Positions 36,118-48,700 of a stretch of DNA of 64,000 nt are shown piece after piece. Position numbers and translations under genes: made by a program. The notes below the pieces were generated by a model that was not told the DNA's origin, ran no database searches, and saw only the letters and a program-made list of their open reading frames with translations. The first letter of the stretch is position 1. Each line of letters starts with the position of its first letter. Source of the stretch: Hanleya hanleyi (taxonomy: Eukaryota > Mollusca > Polyplacophora > Lepidopleurida > Hanleyidae); the NCBI GenBank assembly GCA_036873755.1, contig JAVTVY010036877.1, positions 1 through 64,000 on the forward strand. Direction: 5' to 3'.

Positions 36118-36318
36118 ATGGAGTGTGATTCCTACACAACTCTAAGAAACAAGTTTATGCAGTCTGTATCCAATATTAATAGGAATTTTAGATTCCTTAA
36201 TTTAAGCGGAAAGTTTATCTGGCTGCTCTCTGGGGAGGACCCGAATATCTTAAAATTACTTGGGAAATATGTCCATGAATGTATGTCCACTAGGGACCAG
36301 CTATTACAGGCCAAATAA
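36118..36318 (+). pseudogene. LINE reverse-transcriptase C-terminal fragment
   Basis: About 66 codons reading CDSYTTLRNKFMQSV, then FLNLSGKFIWLLSGEDPNIL and HECMSTRDQLLQ. This resembles the extreme C-terminus of LINE ORF2-type proteins, where a Cys followed by YxxLR and a KFxxLL segment is common. It ends at TAA with a 3' UTR that continues, after an insertion, to 39.94 kb. The rest of the ORF is absent. Confidence 0.55.
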
Positions 36319-36508
36319 TATGCTCTGCTAATATCTAGAGCTCCTGTCCTCGGTTTTGCTTACATGTACATATGTTGCACCGAGTCATTTCATTCCGTTG
36401 TGAATGGGGGAGGGGCACAGTTGCCTGGCCTGTGGAATGTTGGATGGTCGATGCCTACGTGTGGTTGTTTTCAGTAGGTTATGGGAATTGATGGATATAT
36501 ATATTTTT
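36319..36508 (+). repeat. LINE copy 1, 3' UTR, left part
   Basis: Contains CACAGTTGCCTGGCCTGTG, shared with 41.16 kb, and stops at the T-run before the family-2 hairpin. It resumes at 39453. Confidence 0.65.
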
Positions 36509-39452
36509 AGCCCACCATCACCAGATGGTGGGCTGTTCAAATCACCTTTCATCCGTGGTCCGTCGTCCGTCGTCCGTCCGTGGTCCGTCCGTAAACAATT
36601 CTTGTTATGGCGATTTCTCAGGAACTACTGCACGGATCTTTCTGAAATTTGGTACACAGGTTCCCCTTGGGGTCTAGTTGTGCAGATAACTTTTCTGGTC
36701 CGATTCGAAAATCCAATATGGCCACAGGGCGGCCATTTTGGATTTCCCCATGAAACCTTGTTATCACGATTTCTCAGGAACTACTGCGCGGATCTTTCTG
36801 AAATTTGGTACACAGATTCCCCTTGGGGTCTAGATGTGCAGATACCTTTTCTGGTCCGATTCGAAAATCCAATATGGCCGCAGGGCGGCCATCTTGGATT
36901 TCCCCATGAAACCTTGTTATCGCGATTTCTCAGGAACTACTGCACGGATCTTTCTGAAATTTGGTACACAGGTTCCCCTTGGGGTCTAGTCGTGCAGATA
37001 ACTTTTCTGGTCCGATTCGAAAATCCAATATGGCCACAGGGCGGCCATCTTGGATTTCCACATGAAACCTTGTTATCGCGATTTCTCAGGAACTACGGTA
37101 CAGATCTTTCTGAAATTTGGTGCACAGGTTCCCCTTGGGGTCTAGATGTGCAGATACCTTTTCTGGTCCGATTCGAAAATCCAATATGGCCACAGGGCGG
37201 CCATCTTGGATTTCCCCATGAAACCTTGTTATCGCGATTTCTCAGGAACTACTGCACGGATCCTTCTGAAATTTGGTACACAGGTTCCCCTTGGGATCTA
37301 GATGTGCAGATACCTTTTCTGGTCCGATTCGAAAATCCAATATGGCCACAAGGCGGCCATCTTGGATTTCCCTATGAAACCTTGTTATTGCGATTTCTCA
37401 GGAACTACTACATGGATCTTCCCCAAATTCGGTACACAGGTTCCCCTTGGGGTCTAGCTGTGCAAGATACCTTTTCTGGTCCGATTCGAAAATCCAATAT
37501 GGCCACAAGGCGGCCATATTAGATTTCCCCATGAAACTTTGTTATCGCGATTTCTCAGGAACTGCTGCATGGATCTTTCTCAAATTTGGAACACATGTTC
37601 CCCTTGGGGTCTAGTTGTGCAAGATACCTTTTCTGGTCAGATTCGAAAATCCAATATGGTCACAAGGCGGCCATCTTGGATTTCCCCATGAAACCTTGTT
37701 ATTGCGATTTCTCAGGAACTACTGCATGGATCTTTCCCAAATTCGGTACACAGGTTCCCCTTGGGGTCTAGTTGTGCAAGATACCTTTTTCTGGTCCGAT
37801 CCGAAAATCCAATATGGCCACCAGGCAGCCATCTTGGATTTCCCCAAGAAACTTCGTTATTGTCATTTCTCAGGAAGTACTGCATGGATCTTTCTCAAAC
37901 TTGGTACACAGGTTCCCCTTAGGGTCTAGTTGTGCAAGACACCTTTTCTGGTCCGATTCGAAAATCCAATATGGCCACAAGGCGGCCATATTAGATTTCC
38001 CCATGAAACTTTGTTATCGCGATTTCTCAGGAACTGCTGCATGCATCTTTCTCAAATTTGGAACACATGTTCCCCTTGGGGTCTAGTTGTGCAAGATACC
38101 TTTTCTGGTCAGATTCGAAAATCCAATATGGTCACAAGGCGGCCATCTTGGATTTCCCCATGAAACCTTATCACGATTTCTTGGAAACTGCTGCATGGAT
38201 CTTTCCCAAATTCGGTACACAGGTTCCCCTTGGGATCTAGTTGTGCAAGATACCTTTCTGGTTCGAATCGAAAACCCAATATGGCCACCAGGCGCCCATC
38301 TTGGATTTCCCATGAAACTTTATCGTGATTTCTCAAGAAGTAATGCATGGATCTTCCTTAAATTGGTACACAGGTTTTTTGTGGTCCAGTTGTGCAAGAT
38401 ACCTTTTTTGGTCCGATTCGAAAATCCGATATGGCCGCCAGGTGACCATCTTGAATTTTCCCTTGAAACATTATTATCGTCAATTCTCAGGAACTACTGC
38501 ATGGATTCTTTCTGAAATTTGGTACACAGGTTCTACATGAGGCCTAGTTGTGCAAGATGCCTTTTTTGGTCCGATTCCAAAATCCAAGCTACTCTTGAAA
38601 TTAATACGATATTCCCGAGTTGTGATGTTGCATCACACGAGTCGGCGGATCAAACATTGGGACATATTCTATATAGTGACTATAGAGAATATCCATACCT
38701 TCACCTTCCATATCAAGGAGTTCAAATAATTCAGAATTAAAATATATTTCTTCAAATTTTATATCAATTTTCTTAATCCAGTGAACTGTTTTGTCTGCCG
38801 ACGGGTCGGCTACATGAAGAGACGTCACTCTTGTGACACAACGTTACAACTCGACAACTTTAGACTACTGCATGTTTCGATCCAAGGGAGATAATCAGGA
38901 TTCAAACACTTTCGAAGTTTCAACATTACTGCGCGGATCGTTTCAGTATTAAGTATTGTACCATGTTACTATTTTTGAGCATGGTATCTTAAAAGAGATA
39001 TCTCAAACTAGCCCAGTAAACAGAACAGAATTAGCATTCGTTCCTAATTATAAAATCTTAAGTATGTTTCATAGCTCATGCCAAAGGTTCAAAGACATTT
39101 GTCTTCGCTTCCAGTACCCAATGATGACACGTGCAAAAAAAAATACTACAAAACGAAGACGAATGATCCTCCGGACATTCACTTTCAGACTAACTTTGCT
39201 CTTTTCTCTTGTACTATTACAACTGACATAAGTACAGTTTCTAGAAATCTTGAAACTCCTTAAACTTAGAAAGATGATATCTTGGTGTTTTCCAGTGTCC
39301 CTTTTTGATCTTTTTCGCTCAGATTCAAAATTCTGTAAACAAAATTACAAATCAATCGTTTGTTCTTAGTAACAATGGACAAAAAGATCCTCTTGTCACT
39401 AGCTTACAATTATCGGACAATGGTGGGCGCCAAGATCCTTCAGGATCTCTCG
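36509..39452 (+). mobile_element. Helentron-like non-autonomous element, family 2
   Basis: The 5' hairpin AGCCCACCATC-ACCA-GATGGTGGGCT (36509-36534) follows a T-run. A CCGTCCGTGGTCCGT-rich leader precedes a 156-bp tandem core, then a ~860-base unique tail. At the 3' end ATGGTGGGC recurs (39420-39428), followed by hairpin AGATCCT-TC-AGGATCT (39433-39448) and CTCG before a T-run. It splits LINE copy 1; LINE copy 2 at 41.16-41.39 kb shows the unsplit sequence. Terminal plan is as in family 1, but the sequences are unrelated. Confidence 0.75.
36600..38590 (+). repeat. 156-158-bp tandem array, about 12-13 units
   Basis: Units run from GCGATTTCTCAGGAACTACT through CCCCTTGGGGTCTAG and TTCGAAAATCCAATATGG to GGCGGCCATCTTGG. 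The first five periods are exactly 156 bases (52 codons), so a long reading frame (36404-37522) survives by periodicity. Later units of 157-158 bases break it, and both strands are partly open. It should not be taken for a protein gene. Confidence 0.9.
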
Positions 39453-39943
39453 TTTTTCTAGGTGTGTTTCTCTGTCATCTTTGGCTCGATTGGGGTCATT
39501 CCCTATGATGTGGAGCCAGGTTACTGCAGTTTTTGATTGTCTGACGTGCCCAGCCCTCTGTGGCATAGACTCTTTTATTCTATGTCATGGAGGGCAGGGT
39601 ATGGTTGATAGTTGGGGACTTTGGTGGCTCGGCTTCACATTGTGGGGGGTGACTTTAGTTGAGCCGGGAATGGGGGAGAGATACACTTGGAGGGAATGTT
39701 TAAGAAAAAGGGAAGATTTTTATATTTTTTTTATATTTATTGATTTTCATGATTTGCTGGAAATAGTTATGCATGGACATCGGCCGTCCGATATCCTACA
39801 GGCCAGGCTGCTGTGGGGAGGGGGGTGCTGATTTTGTTTCAATACGGTGAATCATTCTAATCATTACTGTACTGTAATTGTTCTGCTCAGTCTGTTGGGC
39901 GCTGTGATTAGCTAAATAAAGAAGTCTGAAGTCTGAAGTCTGT
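39453..39943 (+). repeat. LINE copy 1, 3' UTR right part and tail
   Basis: Resumes LINE sequence with GTGTGTTTCTCTGTCATCTT and ends in AATAAAG followed by three AGTCTGA-type units, a typical LINE tandem tail. Confidence 0.6.
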
Positions 39944-39984
39944 TGTTGTTGTAGTCTGGAAAAATAACTTTGCCTCACGAGGCG

Positions 39985-41400
39985 CTCTCTCGGCTTTTTC
40001 TTTTCCTTTTGTTTGAAGATGGGCGGGGGGGGGGGAGATAGCGACTGGAAATATATATCTTCCCATGATACTTCAATCGTGCGCTCATGAATTCCACGGA
40101 AAAGCGGACATTGCTAAACAGCCCTTTTTCGCATAAAATTCACTCCACATTCTGTCGTAGACCCTATATTAGCATGCTGTTTGTTCTATTCGCTTCCTAT
40201 GATCCCCGGGAACAAGCCAATAATAGAGAAGATGTGTTTTAATAGCGAAATATTTTTCCCGCAATTTTTTAACATGAAGAACTCGGGAAATTCTAAATTG
40301 TCAAAGAAGAAAAATTGCAATACTGAAAACTATACTATTTTGAAACATCTGCAGAAAAGATATGCATGTGGCGGGAGCTGTATACCTTAGTCATGTTAGT
40401 TTTAATTTTCTAAGTAGAAGAGATAAATTTACTCTAGGAATATTTTTTTGAAGAAAATGTGTAATTAATAAAGCACTTTTACCGATAAGATTTAAAAAGC
40501 GCACTCGTGATTCCATCACGATTTTTTGTCGATTCCATCACGGACTAGATTTAACCCCTGGGATGATCCAGTCGCGTTTTTCTCACGATGAAAAAAATCT
40601 TATCATCCTTGGGTACTGTATGTTAGTAAGAGATGTCATATAAGAATAGTCAGATTGAAACAGAGCAGCAAAAAAATAGACAAGCAACACTAGTCAAGAG
40701 TCATGTCCGTTTCAGGTGATTCCGTCACGAACATTTCGAAGCATGATTTACTGAAAATGCTGGATCATCTGTAGATTTTTCATGGATCCGTAAACAGATG
40801 TCATATAGAATAGCAAACTAAACTTGAAACTACATGGGTATGACCACGGAACTTCCGAGTACATGACTTTGAATAAAGAAAAAGTCTTCCCAACGGTGAT
40901 TCCGTCACGGCGGAATTCATGATCTGTGAATCCGATCAACAACCTAGCCGGACAATCTGTCAAAAATTATCCGTCGTCTGGGTAAGGTTGAAGCGTAATC
41001 GGAAGCTCGGACTGTGATACAGGCAAAAACTGTTGTTGTTGTAGTCTAGAAAAATAACTGGCATGCACTCTATGGAGAAGGGCCTCGTGAGGCACAAAGT
41101 GCAATTTTTTGTTGTTGTTTATCTGCAAATCCGCTCAACTCGATGGATATCTTTCACTTGTTCTCACAGTTGCCTGGCCTGTGTGATATTGGGTGGTCGA
41201 AGTCTACGTATAGTTTTTTTCAATAAATTATGGAAATTAATATAAACATATATTTTTTTAAATAGATTTTTTTATAAGTGTATTTCTCTTTCATCTTTGG
41301 CTCAATTAAAGTCATTCTCTAAAATGTGAAGCCGAGTTAATACAGTTTTTAATTATCTACCAAACCCTGTCCTCTATGACATAGAATAAAAGAGAAGTTG
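39985..41400 (+). repeat. LINE-associated repeat copy 2, interrupted
   Basis: 39985-40080 matches 35905-35996 and 40923-41030 matches 35997-36100, so the two copies differ by the 40081-40922 insertion. 41160-41390 matches the LINE 3' UTR and preserves the empty target of the family-2 element. Confidence 0.65.
40081..40922. mobile_element. ~840-bp inverted-repeat transposon with repeated subterminal motif
   Basis: Absent from the paralogous copy at ~35996. The ends share CATGAATTCC in inverted orientation. NGATTCCRTCACG occurs at 40508, 40530, 40717 and 40897. There is no coding capacity, so it is presumably non-autonomous. The target duplication is not clear. Confidence 0.65.
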
Positions 41401-42374
41401 AGAATAGAACCGCTCAACACAGTCATTTCTAAATATCAAGTTGTACATAAGTATTTTTACTTACTCTGTACAAGCTGAGAGCATTTTTGTGGCTTTTGAA
41501 AATTTTGAGATTTTTGCGAGTCTGTCCATATTTAACTAAGCGACGTCCAAGCGAGCTAATGTACGCGCGTTATATTCATATCAAGTATGGTGCGGCTTGT
41601 GTTCAATGAGGCTTGGAATGTTTATACAATTAATTTTCTTCTCACTGTTACACAATAAATATTTGCTGCGTGGAATCCAGTCATTTGTTCCATAGGGGCA
41701 ATATTCTCATCAGCCATCACCATTCAATGTGAATGTTATACATGTACAAGTCCATGGTCATTGATACAGTAAGGTGAAGGCGAAGGTGACCTGTAACACC
41801 AGTATACAAAATTATACCGAGCGCATTGAATCCTCATCATATGATGTTGAGACAGATCAGAACGAAGTGTCGGTAAAATCAGGTGTGTTTTGAAGAGCAT
41901 TCTCTCATCAATGATGATGCTATACTGTACACCTACAAAATATGAAGTGTTGCTGTGTTGGGCCTATAGCACAAAATCACAAGCAAGTTGGTACAACTAG
42001 GCACACAGGGTCTCATTTCTGTCGCTAACGTGTTGATTTGGGTGAGGGGATCCTCTCATGGGGAGGTGTGGGTGGGATGGGGCCTAATGTCTCAAGCACT
42101 TTTCCAGGTTTTCCATCAATATACTCTATTCCATACCCCAATATTTCAAGCACGTCAAATCAAACAAAAATTATTTGCTGGGAATGTGACTTTCACATCC
42201 CTGTCTGGACATGCTAGTGAGGAACCCTCAATCCCAGATTAATTACCATTGATGAAGCTAACGTCCAACAAATGCAAAATTGAGCTTGGCATCCAGCCGT
42301 ATGTTATTCAGTGATGTATTACGCTACGGACCCTGTTGCCTCGACGGAGGTCTTTGCGCTCATCCAGCGCTTGT

Positions 42375-42480
42375 TATATATAGTTTTTGATAGTCATGTC
42401 AATCTATATTATGACCAAAGGGGGTTTGTTATAGTGTATCACTGGCATTTGTGGGGCTTAACGGAAAACTGTTTTCTGGA
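42375..42480 (+). repeat. Tandem host duplication, copy 2, right part
   Basis: ATATATAGTTTTTGATAGTC onward matches 34235-34330 and completes the copy that stopped at 35456. Confidence 0.7.
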
Positions 42481-42492
42481 CCCTATATGGAA

Positions 42493-42580
42493 TATGGAAT
42501 AGGTCGTTGGATTATGGACGCGGAAATTCATTAATGGAAGACGGCTAAATGTTTAATGACGGACTAGACTCTTTTTATGA
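42493..42580 (+). repeat. Dispersed repeat, partner of 15515-15600
   Basis: GGATTATGGACGCGGA and GACGGACTAGAC recur, inverted, at 15.5 kb. Confidence 0.65.
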
Positions 42581-43867
42581 ATCTAAACTCGCATATGTCT
42601 CCTATTTCTAGATATTCTGGTCTACTTCCGTCCCACCCTTCCATAACAAACAAACAAACAAATCTTTCCCATGGACAATCAGTGAACTACACTGAAGACC
42701 TATCAATTTCTCCATATCTCTCTCCGTCAAATTGATCCTATTTCTGGCTGGTCTTGTTTAATCTCCGCGGGGAACTTATCGATATTTAGTTGTGCAGCAC
42801 CTTATTAACCACATTAGTTTGATGAGCCGAATAATTATAGATGTTATGTTTCCTCACTGTTTGATCAGAAGGATGGACAACTTGATCGGTAAATCACACT
42901 GATGACAAGATCAAAACGGTTAAACAGACGTAGGGCTAAAATGCGTTATATATGTAGTATTAGGTACTTCGTCACCAGATGAGATTGTAAAGCCAAGTCC
43001 TAATATGCGGCTTTCATTGTCTCTGTCGTGAATTTCTCTCTATGATATTTAATAGTGATCATTGGTCCAGTTTATTAATGAGATTCTTTGTCCCAAAGTG
43101 ACCCCAGTATTTGTTCGCGTGATACTATATTCAATGTTAACATATATTTTAGCATTGTGTATGGCATTAACCTCAATTTGATACCCAGCTTAAGAGGTTT
43201 ATACTTTGTTCCAATGTTGGCCTAATTATGAGTTAAGCTGGGCGTGACCTAGCAAAAATTGCCCACGGTGGCACTCGTCGGATGGTGAATGTACACACGC
43301 TCGACTATTATTCAAAAATCGCAATTGTACGCAACTTTGCGGTTCCCTGGCTATGAGATGAAGATTGATGGGAACATTGGTAACGAAATGCACCCATTTA
43401 CTAGGTGACCTGAATGATATCTGTGATGGATAGCATTACAGGCTCAATGACTCTAAGTTGAATCTTGCACAACAAAGAGTGAAGCTCAAGAAATATGACA
43501 ATGAATGAATTATCGATAGAAGTTTCCTGACAGCTTACCGACGAAAACTGCGACCGTATCAGAGACGATTACTAAATTCATAGTAAGATAAGATTCACAT
43601 TCCGATAGTTGACCAAAATTATAGCGACTTTTGATTCAGAAGTGTGTAATCCGTGACTGGCCAATATGGTCAAGCATTGTGGACTGTCGTTGAAAAGAGC
43701 ACGATATACATATTGTACGGGCATTTTGTAGGAAAAAAAATAATACATGCATGTATGCACACTTGATGAGAAAACTGCAGCTTTTCAAAATATTGCGAAC
43801 ATTGTAACAGATATCCAGTAATCGGAACGTCAGGATTTAGAAACTGACAAACCTTTTCTCGTCGCAG
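42580..43867. other. Likely upstream intron of the CUB gene
   Basis: No exon was recognised. A signal-peptide exon with a phase-1 donor would be expected here or further upstream. The polypyrimidine/AG acceptor at 43867 closes it. Confidence 0.4.
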
Positions 43868-44296
43868 ATTGTGGACTTGGTGGTAGTTGTGTAGATGGAT
43901 CTGCATGTGGATCATCTGGTATCCAGAGCGGAAGTGGATATATTTCTTCCCTAAACTATCCAGATAGACACCCAGATAACCACCAGTGCATGTGGCATAT
44001 CAAGTCAGCAAATCCTGGAAAAGCTGTGAGATTGTTTGCTCAAGGAGATGCAGAAGTGGAGAGTTTTCTTATCTCGTCTCAGTTGCAAAGCAATAGATAT
44101 CGACACTGGCATTGTACCTTAGACTATCTGAAGGTCTATGACGGTGAAGAAGCTCTCCCATCCAAGCTGGTCGGCAGATTTTGTGGGACGGACTTCCCGG
44201 ATATAATTTCATCCAATAGCTCGCTCACTGTCTTCTACAACGCCGGACCTGTCACAGAGGGAAAGAGATACTTCAATCTCACGTACACAGAATCAG
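43868..44296 (+). CDS. Exon encoding CUB domain 1 of a CUB/CTLD/LDLa protein
   Basis: A 429-bp phase 1-1 exon with acceptor GTCGCAG and donor AG/GTAATC. The frame starts at CGLGGSCVDG and gives a CUB domain: Cys-GSSG, GYISSLNYPD, QCMWHI, HCTLDYLKVYDG, LVGRFCG and SSNSSLTVFY, which supplies four cysteines and the usual final Phe-Tyr strand. CUB domains are extracellular beta-sandwich interaction modules. The single-exon, phase-symmetrical form suits module shuffling. The following exon, 1.2 kb on, is also phase 1. Upstream sequence (signal peptide) was not found. Confidence 0.85.
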
Positions 44297-44454
44297 GTAA
44301 TCAATATCGCCTATAAAATATACTTTGTCGTCAAGAACTATTTGTGAGTCTTCCACTTAATGATAGGTGGTTGAACAAAATTTTCATACTTGGACGCTTA
44401 ACGGTAATTATGTGATTATCCCTCTACCCGTACCGGATCAACAACATACAGCCA

Positions 44455-45375
44455 GGTAAATGGTGTTGATCAACACCAATAAATGGTTTTGAGCCACACC
44501 GAGAAATTCCAGTCAGAATGTATGGGATGTTAACTCGCGTTCGCCAAGCCGGCTATGTGTCTGCCAGCGGTTGATGGTCAGCAAATTAGCTTTCGGCCAA
44601 TCAGTGACAATGGTTGGTATGCAACCGACCGTGTCTCCCTCAAAACAGCTGAATTTCGCTCACTTTCGAAAATGTTTTGACGTAATTTCTCATCAGTTAT
44701 AAGGAAATGCAATTACAATTTTCCATTGATAACGAAAGTGAATCAACCCTCATCTTTGTTAGACCTATTCCGTCGGTCAGGCCGTCCTCCCATTCATTTA
44801 ACATGGAGGACAGATTCGCTTAACTATTAGTTTTAAATCACATTTTGACGTAATTCGCCAAAAACATAAATTATATTATTTACACCATAGGGAAGATGAT
44901 ATATTATAGAAGGTCTGTAGATGTAAATATATTTCATGGAACTTATATTTATTTAGATATAGCTATTTATACTCGGTCCTGCTATCTCGAGCCATAGTAA
45001 AATTGGATCGATTGGCGAGTCGTGAACAGCAGTGCACACGGTTCCGTATCAGGCCTGTGTCTGGGATTTTTGCACGTGTCATCACCAATATATGGTGGTG
45101 AATTTAGTCCAACACCATATGTCCCCAACACCCTTTATAGGAGTTGGCCAACACCATTTATTGGCGTTGAGCCAGCATTCACACTCATCAGTTAACACAA
45201 AACTATGGTGTTGAGCCATTTTCAACACGCTCGATCGGGATAGAACCAGCACAATTATTTGTTGTTGAACTGGCCTGAACACCATTTTTAGTGTTCACAT
45301 GGGTTAACACAAATTCTCGACACCAGTCTATGGTGTTGATCAGCCCTCAACAATATTAAAGGGTGTTACACGTCA
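44455..45375. repeat. GGTGTTGA-rich imperfect repeat region in intron
   Basis: AACACCA and TGGTGTTG words occur many times, spaced by tens of bases and in both orientations. TGGTGTTGATCAACACCA at 44461-44478 is a perfect 18-bp palindrome. Confidence 0.6.
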
Positions 45376-45512
45376 CAGTAGTGTCGCATATGAATCCTCA
45401 CTAAGCAAAGCGTTGTGGACACTGGGATTCAGGGTAGAACGATCGTCTTTTGATCACCTCCATTGTCACCGGTTAGATCTCTCACACACTGACTTACTTT
45501 GATGTTTTTCAG

Positions 45513-45779
45513 ACTGTATAGGATGTGGGTATGGAAATATCCGTTCACACGCCACTTTCGTGTGCTGGTCTCCTGGCGGTAGCTGTGGATACATCGCCTC
45601 ACCGTGGTACCCGTTGGTGTATCCCGAAAGTGCCATGGTCACTTGGTTAATCACCGGTGAAACTAAGCACTACGTGGCTCTGACTTTCCAGTACTTTGAA
45701 CTGGCGAATAGGGAAGATGGATGTATAGGGAAGGATGAAGTCACAGTAGCGAACTCATTCTCCCCGGATGCAGATTCCA
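45513..45779 (+). CDS. Exon encoding first half of CUB domain 2
   Basis: A 267-bp phase 1-1 exon (TTTTTCAG acceptor, CCA/GTAAAT donor). It reads CIGCGYGNIRSHATFVCW, then SCGYIASPWYPLVYPE, MVTWLITG, VALTFQYFEL and DGCIGKDEV. This fits a CUB N-terminal half. The usual second cysteine, before the W of the xCxW position, is replaced (MVTW), so the first CUB disulfide appears to be lost. The remaining half is the exon at 50530, reached over a 4.75-kb intron. Confidence 0.78.
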
Positions 45780-48700
45780 GTAAATTGTTTTTTTATTGTT
45801 CTTTTCGTTTAAAATAATGCATACGTAACACGAGGTGCCTCATGCTGTATGCATTACAAACATGCACTTTAACACACTACAAATACATGTAACAGCTTTT
45901 TTATTTGATTTTTTTTTATTGGAGGAGGCACCATTGAGGAGAAAACTCAATTGTTCTGAGAACCAAGGGGTACAGCCAAAACCTAGTATCGTTGCAAAAT
46001 TTTGCGTTTCCCAAATCTCGTTACAAAGAAACGCAATAAAAGCTGTCAATAATATCGGGTGAGGCGGACATTATAACGCTGGTTCGTATAATTGTTTCAG
46101 ATTGTGTGTGAATATTACATCCATCATGTAAATCTCCTCTCTCACGGAACTTTGGCATGATTACAGGATTTCTCCAGACCAAAATTGTGCCTGTATATAG
46201 TGGGGATAATAAGATCATAAGCGCAGGATTATACCCCTGTACAACCTCAAACTGCTTCGCGACCCTCAAAACGTAAAATTATACATCGTTATTCCCTAGG
46301 ATATGCTGGAACCATTAGCAGTGATTGAGTGGTACTCCTGTTGATCGTTATAGTAACTTATCAAAGAAAATCCATTGAAAATGGAAGAGAGGGACATATT
46401 TTTTTAAATCTTGGGGAAACGCAGACTCCGTGACACACGGACACGCAGGTTGGTTGCTAAGTATATGATATAATTCTGGTAAGTTTGCACGGACTACTCA
46501 GTTGATTTCATAAATGGTTTAGAAATGACATAAGACATGATATGTAAATTGTTTCGAATAAATGATTAAGGTAAAGGTTTGGAAAAACGCCATTTATAAT
46601 TATACAATTTCAAGTTATTTTCTCTTCGACAATGGAAAATGAGGTAGATCAGGGACCCCGCCCCGTCTCTCTCTTCCCCCCTCCTCCCTTTGAGGAACGT
46701 CACCTGTAACTTTTCATCACAATTTATAGCATTGTTAATTAAGTTGATCATTTACTCTCTCGACCACCTTCCAATCAACCTATTCATGCAATCAACAACG
46801 GTAACGAGCCCCTGGGGATCTATTAAAAACACAAGTGTTGTAATTAAAACATTTACCGAGTCATGCCCGGAAAATCGTGATATCAGGAAATGTGTTACAT
46901 TTTCGCTATCGTGAGAACGCCCAATTATCCCCTTATAATACTTCCGCTGAATGGTAGTATTACAAAACGTAATCATAGTTCATGGCAAGGGCGTATCTTG
47001 CGAAAATCAATAAGGGGGGGGGGATCGAATATCACAGCGCAACAGGCGAGGGTCCAGGGGCGCCTTGGCCCCGGAAGTTCCGGGGTCCTAGATCGTCGGG
47101 CATGAGTTCTAAGCGATTTCCCGAAAATAAATCTGTACATAACGCAGATTTATGGTTCTATTTTCACGTTTGTTTTTGCATACGCACACATCGATCTTGG
47201 AAAAATCACACCTCATGCGTGAACCCATCTGACTGTCCGGTTCCTGTGTGATGGCTAAGAGTGTCCTGTTGATTAGTGTCCTTTTTCATATCTTGTTCAT
47301 TTGCAACCAAGGACGGACACTTGTCCCCAATGTTGAGAAAAGTGTCCTAGCTGGGTTAGAATATAGAGGCCGGACACTCTCACCCACCGAACATTCTTAG
47401 CCTCCACACCGGTTATATATAACACATGCAAAACAACGATGGTACATTAGAAACCAATACGATACCAGTACGATTCATTTACACAAATCTGCAAGAAGCG
47501 AATCGTCACAGTCCAACAGGTGGCGGTCCAGAGGCCGCCTGGACCCCGGAAGCTCTGTGGTACTATAGATCGCCGAAGATGCTTTCTAAATTTTTCCCGA
47601 AAATAAATCTGAACATAATGTATGCAGATTAATGGTTCTATGTTCACGTTTGCTTCGCATGAGCACACATCGATAACGAAACGGTCACATCTCATGCCGG
47701 ACTGCATTTGACGTTCTGGTTTAACACATACTAAACATGTCTACAACACACCACATCAGGTGGTGCGCTTACGGCAACAATGTTTGATTATAGGTAGGCC
47801 CTTTGAAACTCCAACTTAAATAGCAGGCTATCGCTCATAAATCACATTAATAAATGATAGTCTATTAAATACAACTTTACTCACTTCCATAAATCCACAT
47901 TCGTTTATTTTACTTATATATCATTTTTATATCAGTATTTATGTGTGGAATCCCAAGGTTCCCTGATCCCAAGTGCAGAGTTTTTTCTGGTTCGTATGAA
48001 CCTAATTATATTTTATTTTGTGTAGGTTTCATGGGATGGGTGTCCAAACCCCCCTAACCCCACCGTAGATCCGCTCTGGCATGGAATCTAATAATGATAT
48101 AGGTTGTATGTCATTTTCCTTGTCAACATGCGGCTAAAGTGTAGACAGATCGGAGCTTTGTATTTGAAAGTGCTCTATGCGAAATTGCGCACCTTAATCT
48201 CAAGACTGCGGTGTCGTCAAATGCGTCATTTGGCGTTTAACCACAAGATTTCATATCGTTTGTAACTTAATAAATCTCCATAATTAATATTATATGATCC
48301 ATAGACTCTGGCAGTTAAGGCATAACTTGAGCCAAAAACAAAGAAATATGGCACCAAAATTCCTCGAACGATTGACCAGTGATTTCCCCACAAAATCTAC
48401 ATAAATGGCATCGATCTTGGACTTTTGAGCAACGAGGTGTCCATTTCTGACCACTATTCCAAGACCTCTGCTTGGAGTAGAATTTACGTTCTGACTTTCT
48501 CTCATGGAATCGAACTGGCGGAGTTCCGTGGAAGATATAATTCTTCGTTTCATACCTTCTGTTGTCTGCACAGATATCAAACTCTGCCGAGTTCATGTCT
48601 TCATCTAACATGTTTGACGGCAAGACTGCGTTTTATTTGCAACGAGATTGGGGAAAAAACTCAAAGAGACAGCGTTTTTTACGTCCTCCTTGAGGAAACA

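Larger units (their letters stand above)
35457..42374 (+). mobile_element. Helentron-like family-1 element C, loaded with nested insertions
   Basis: The 5' hairpin ACCTCCGTC-GATCA-GACGGAGGT lies at 35457-35479, followed by ~120 bases of family-1 5' sequence. Family-1 3' sequence resumes at ~41655 and ends with GACGGAGGT, GCGCT-CATCC-AGCGC and TTGTT at ~42374. The flanking bases on both sides rejoin to match copy 1 of the host duplication, so the two ends belong to one insertion. The interior carries LINE pieces, a small inverted-repeat transposon and a family-2 element in place of the 181-bp core. Confidence 0.7.

Noticed and set aside
36404..37522. 372-codon open frame
   Set aside because: It is produced by a 156-bp (3 x 52) tandem array; later units shift frame, the other strand is also partly open, and it lies inside a mobile element.
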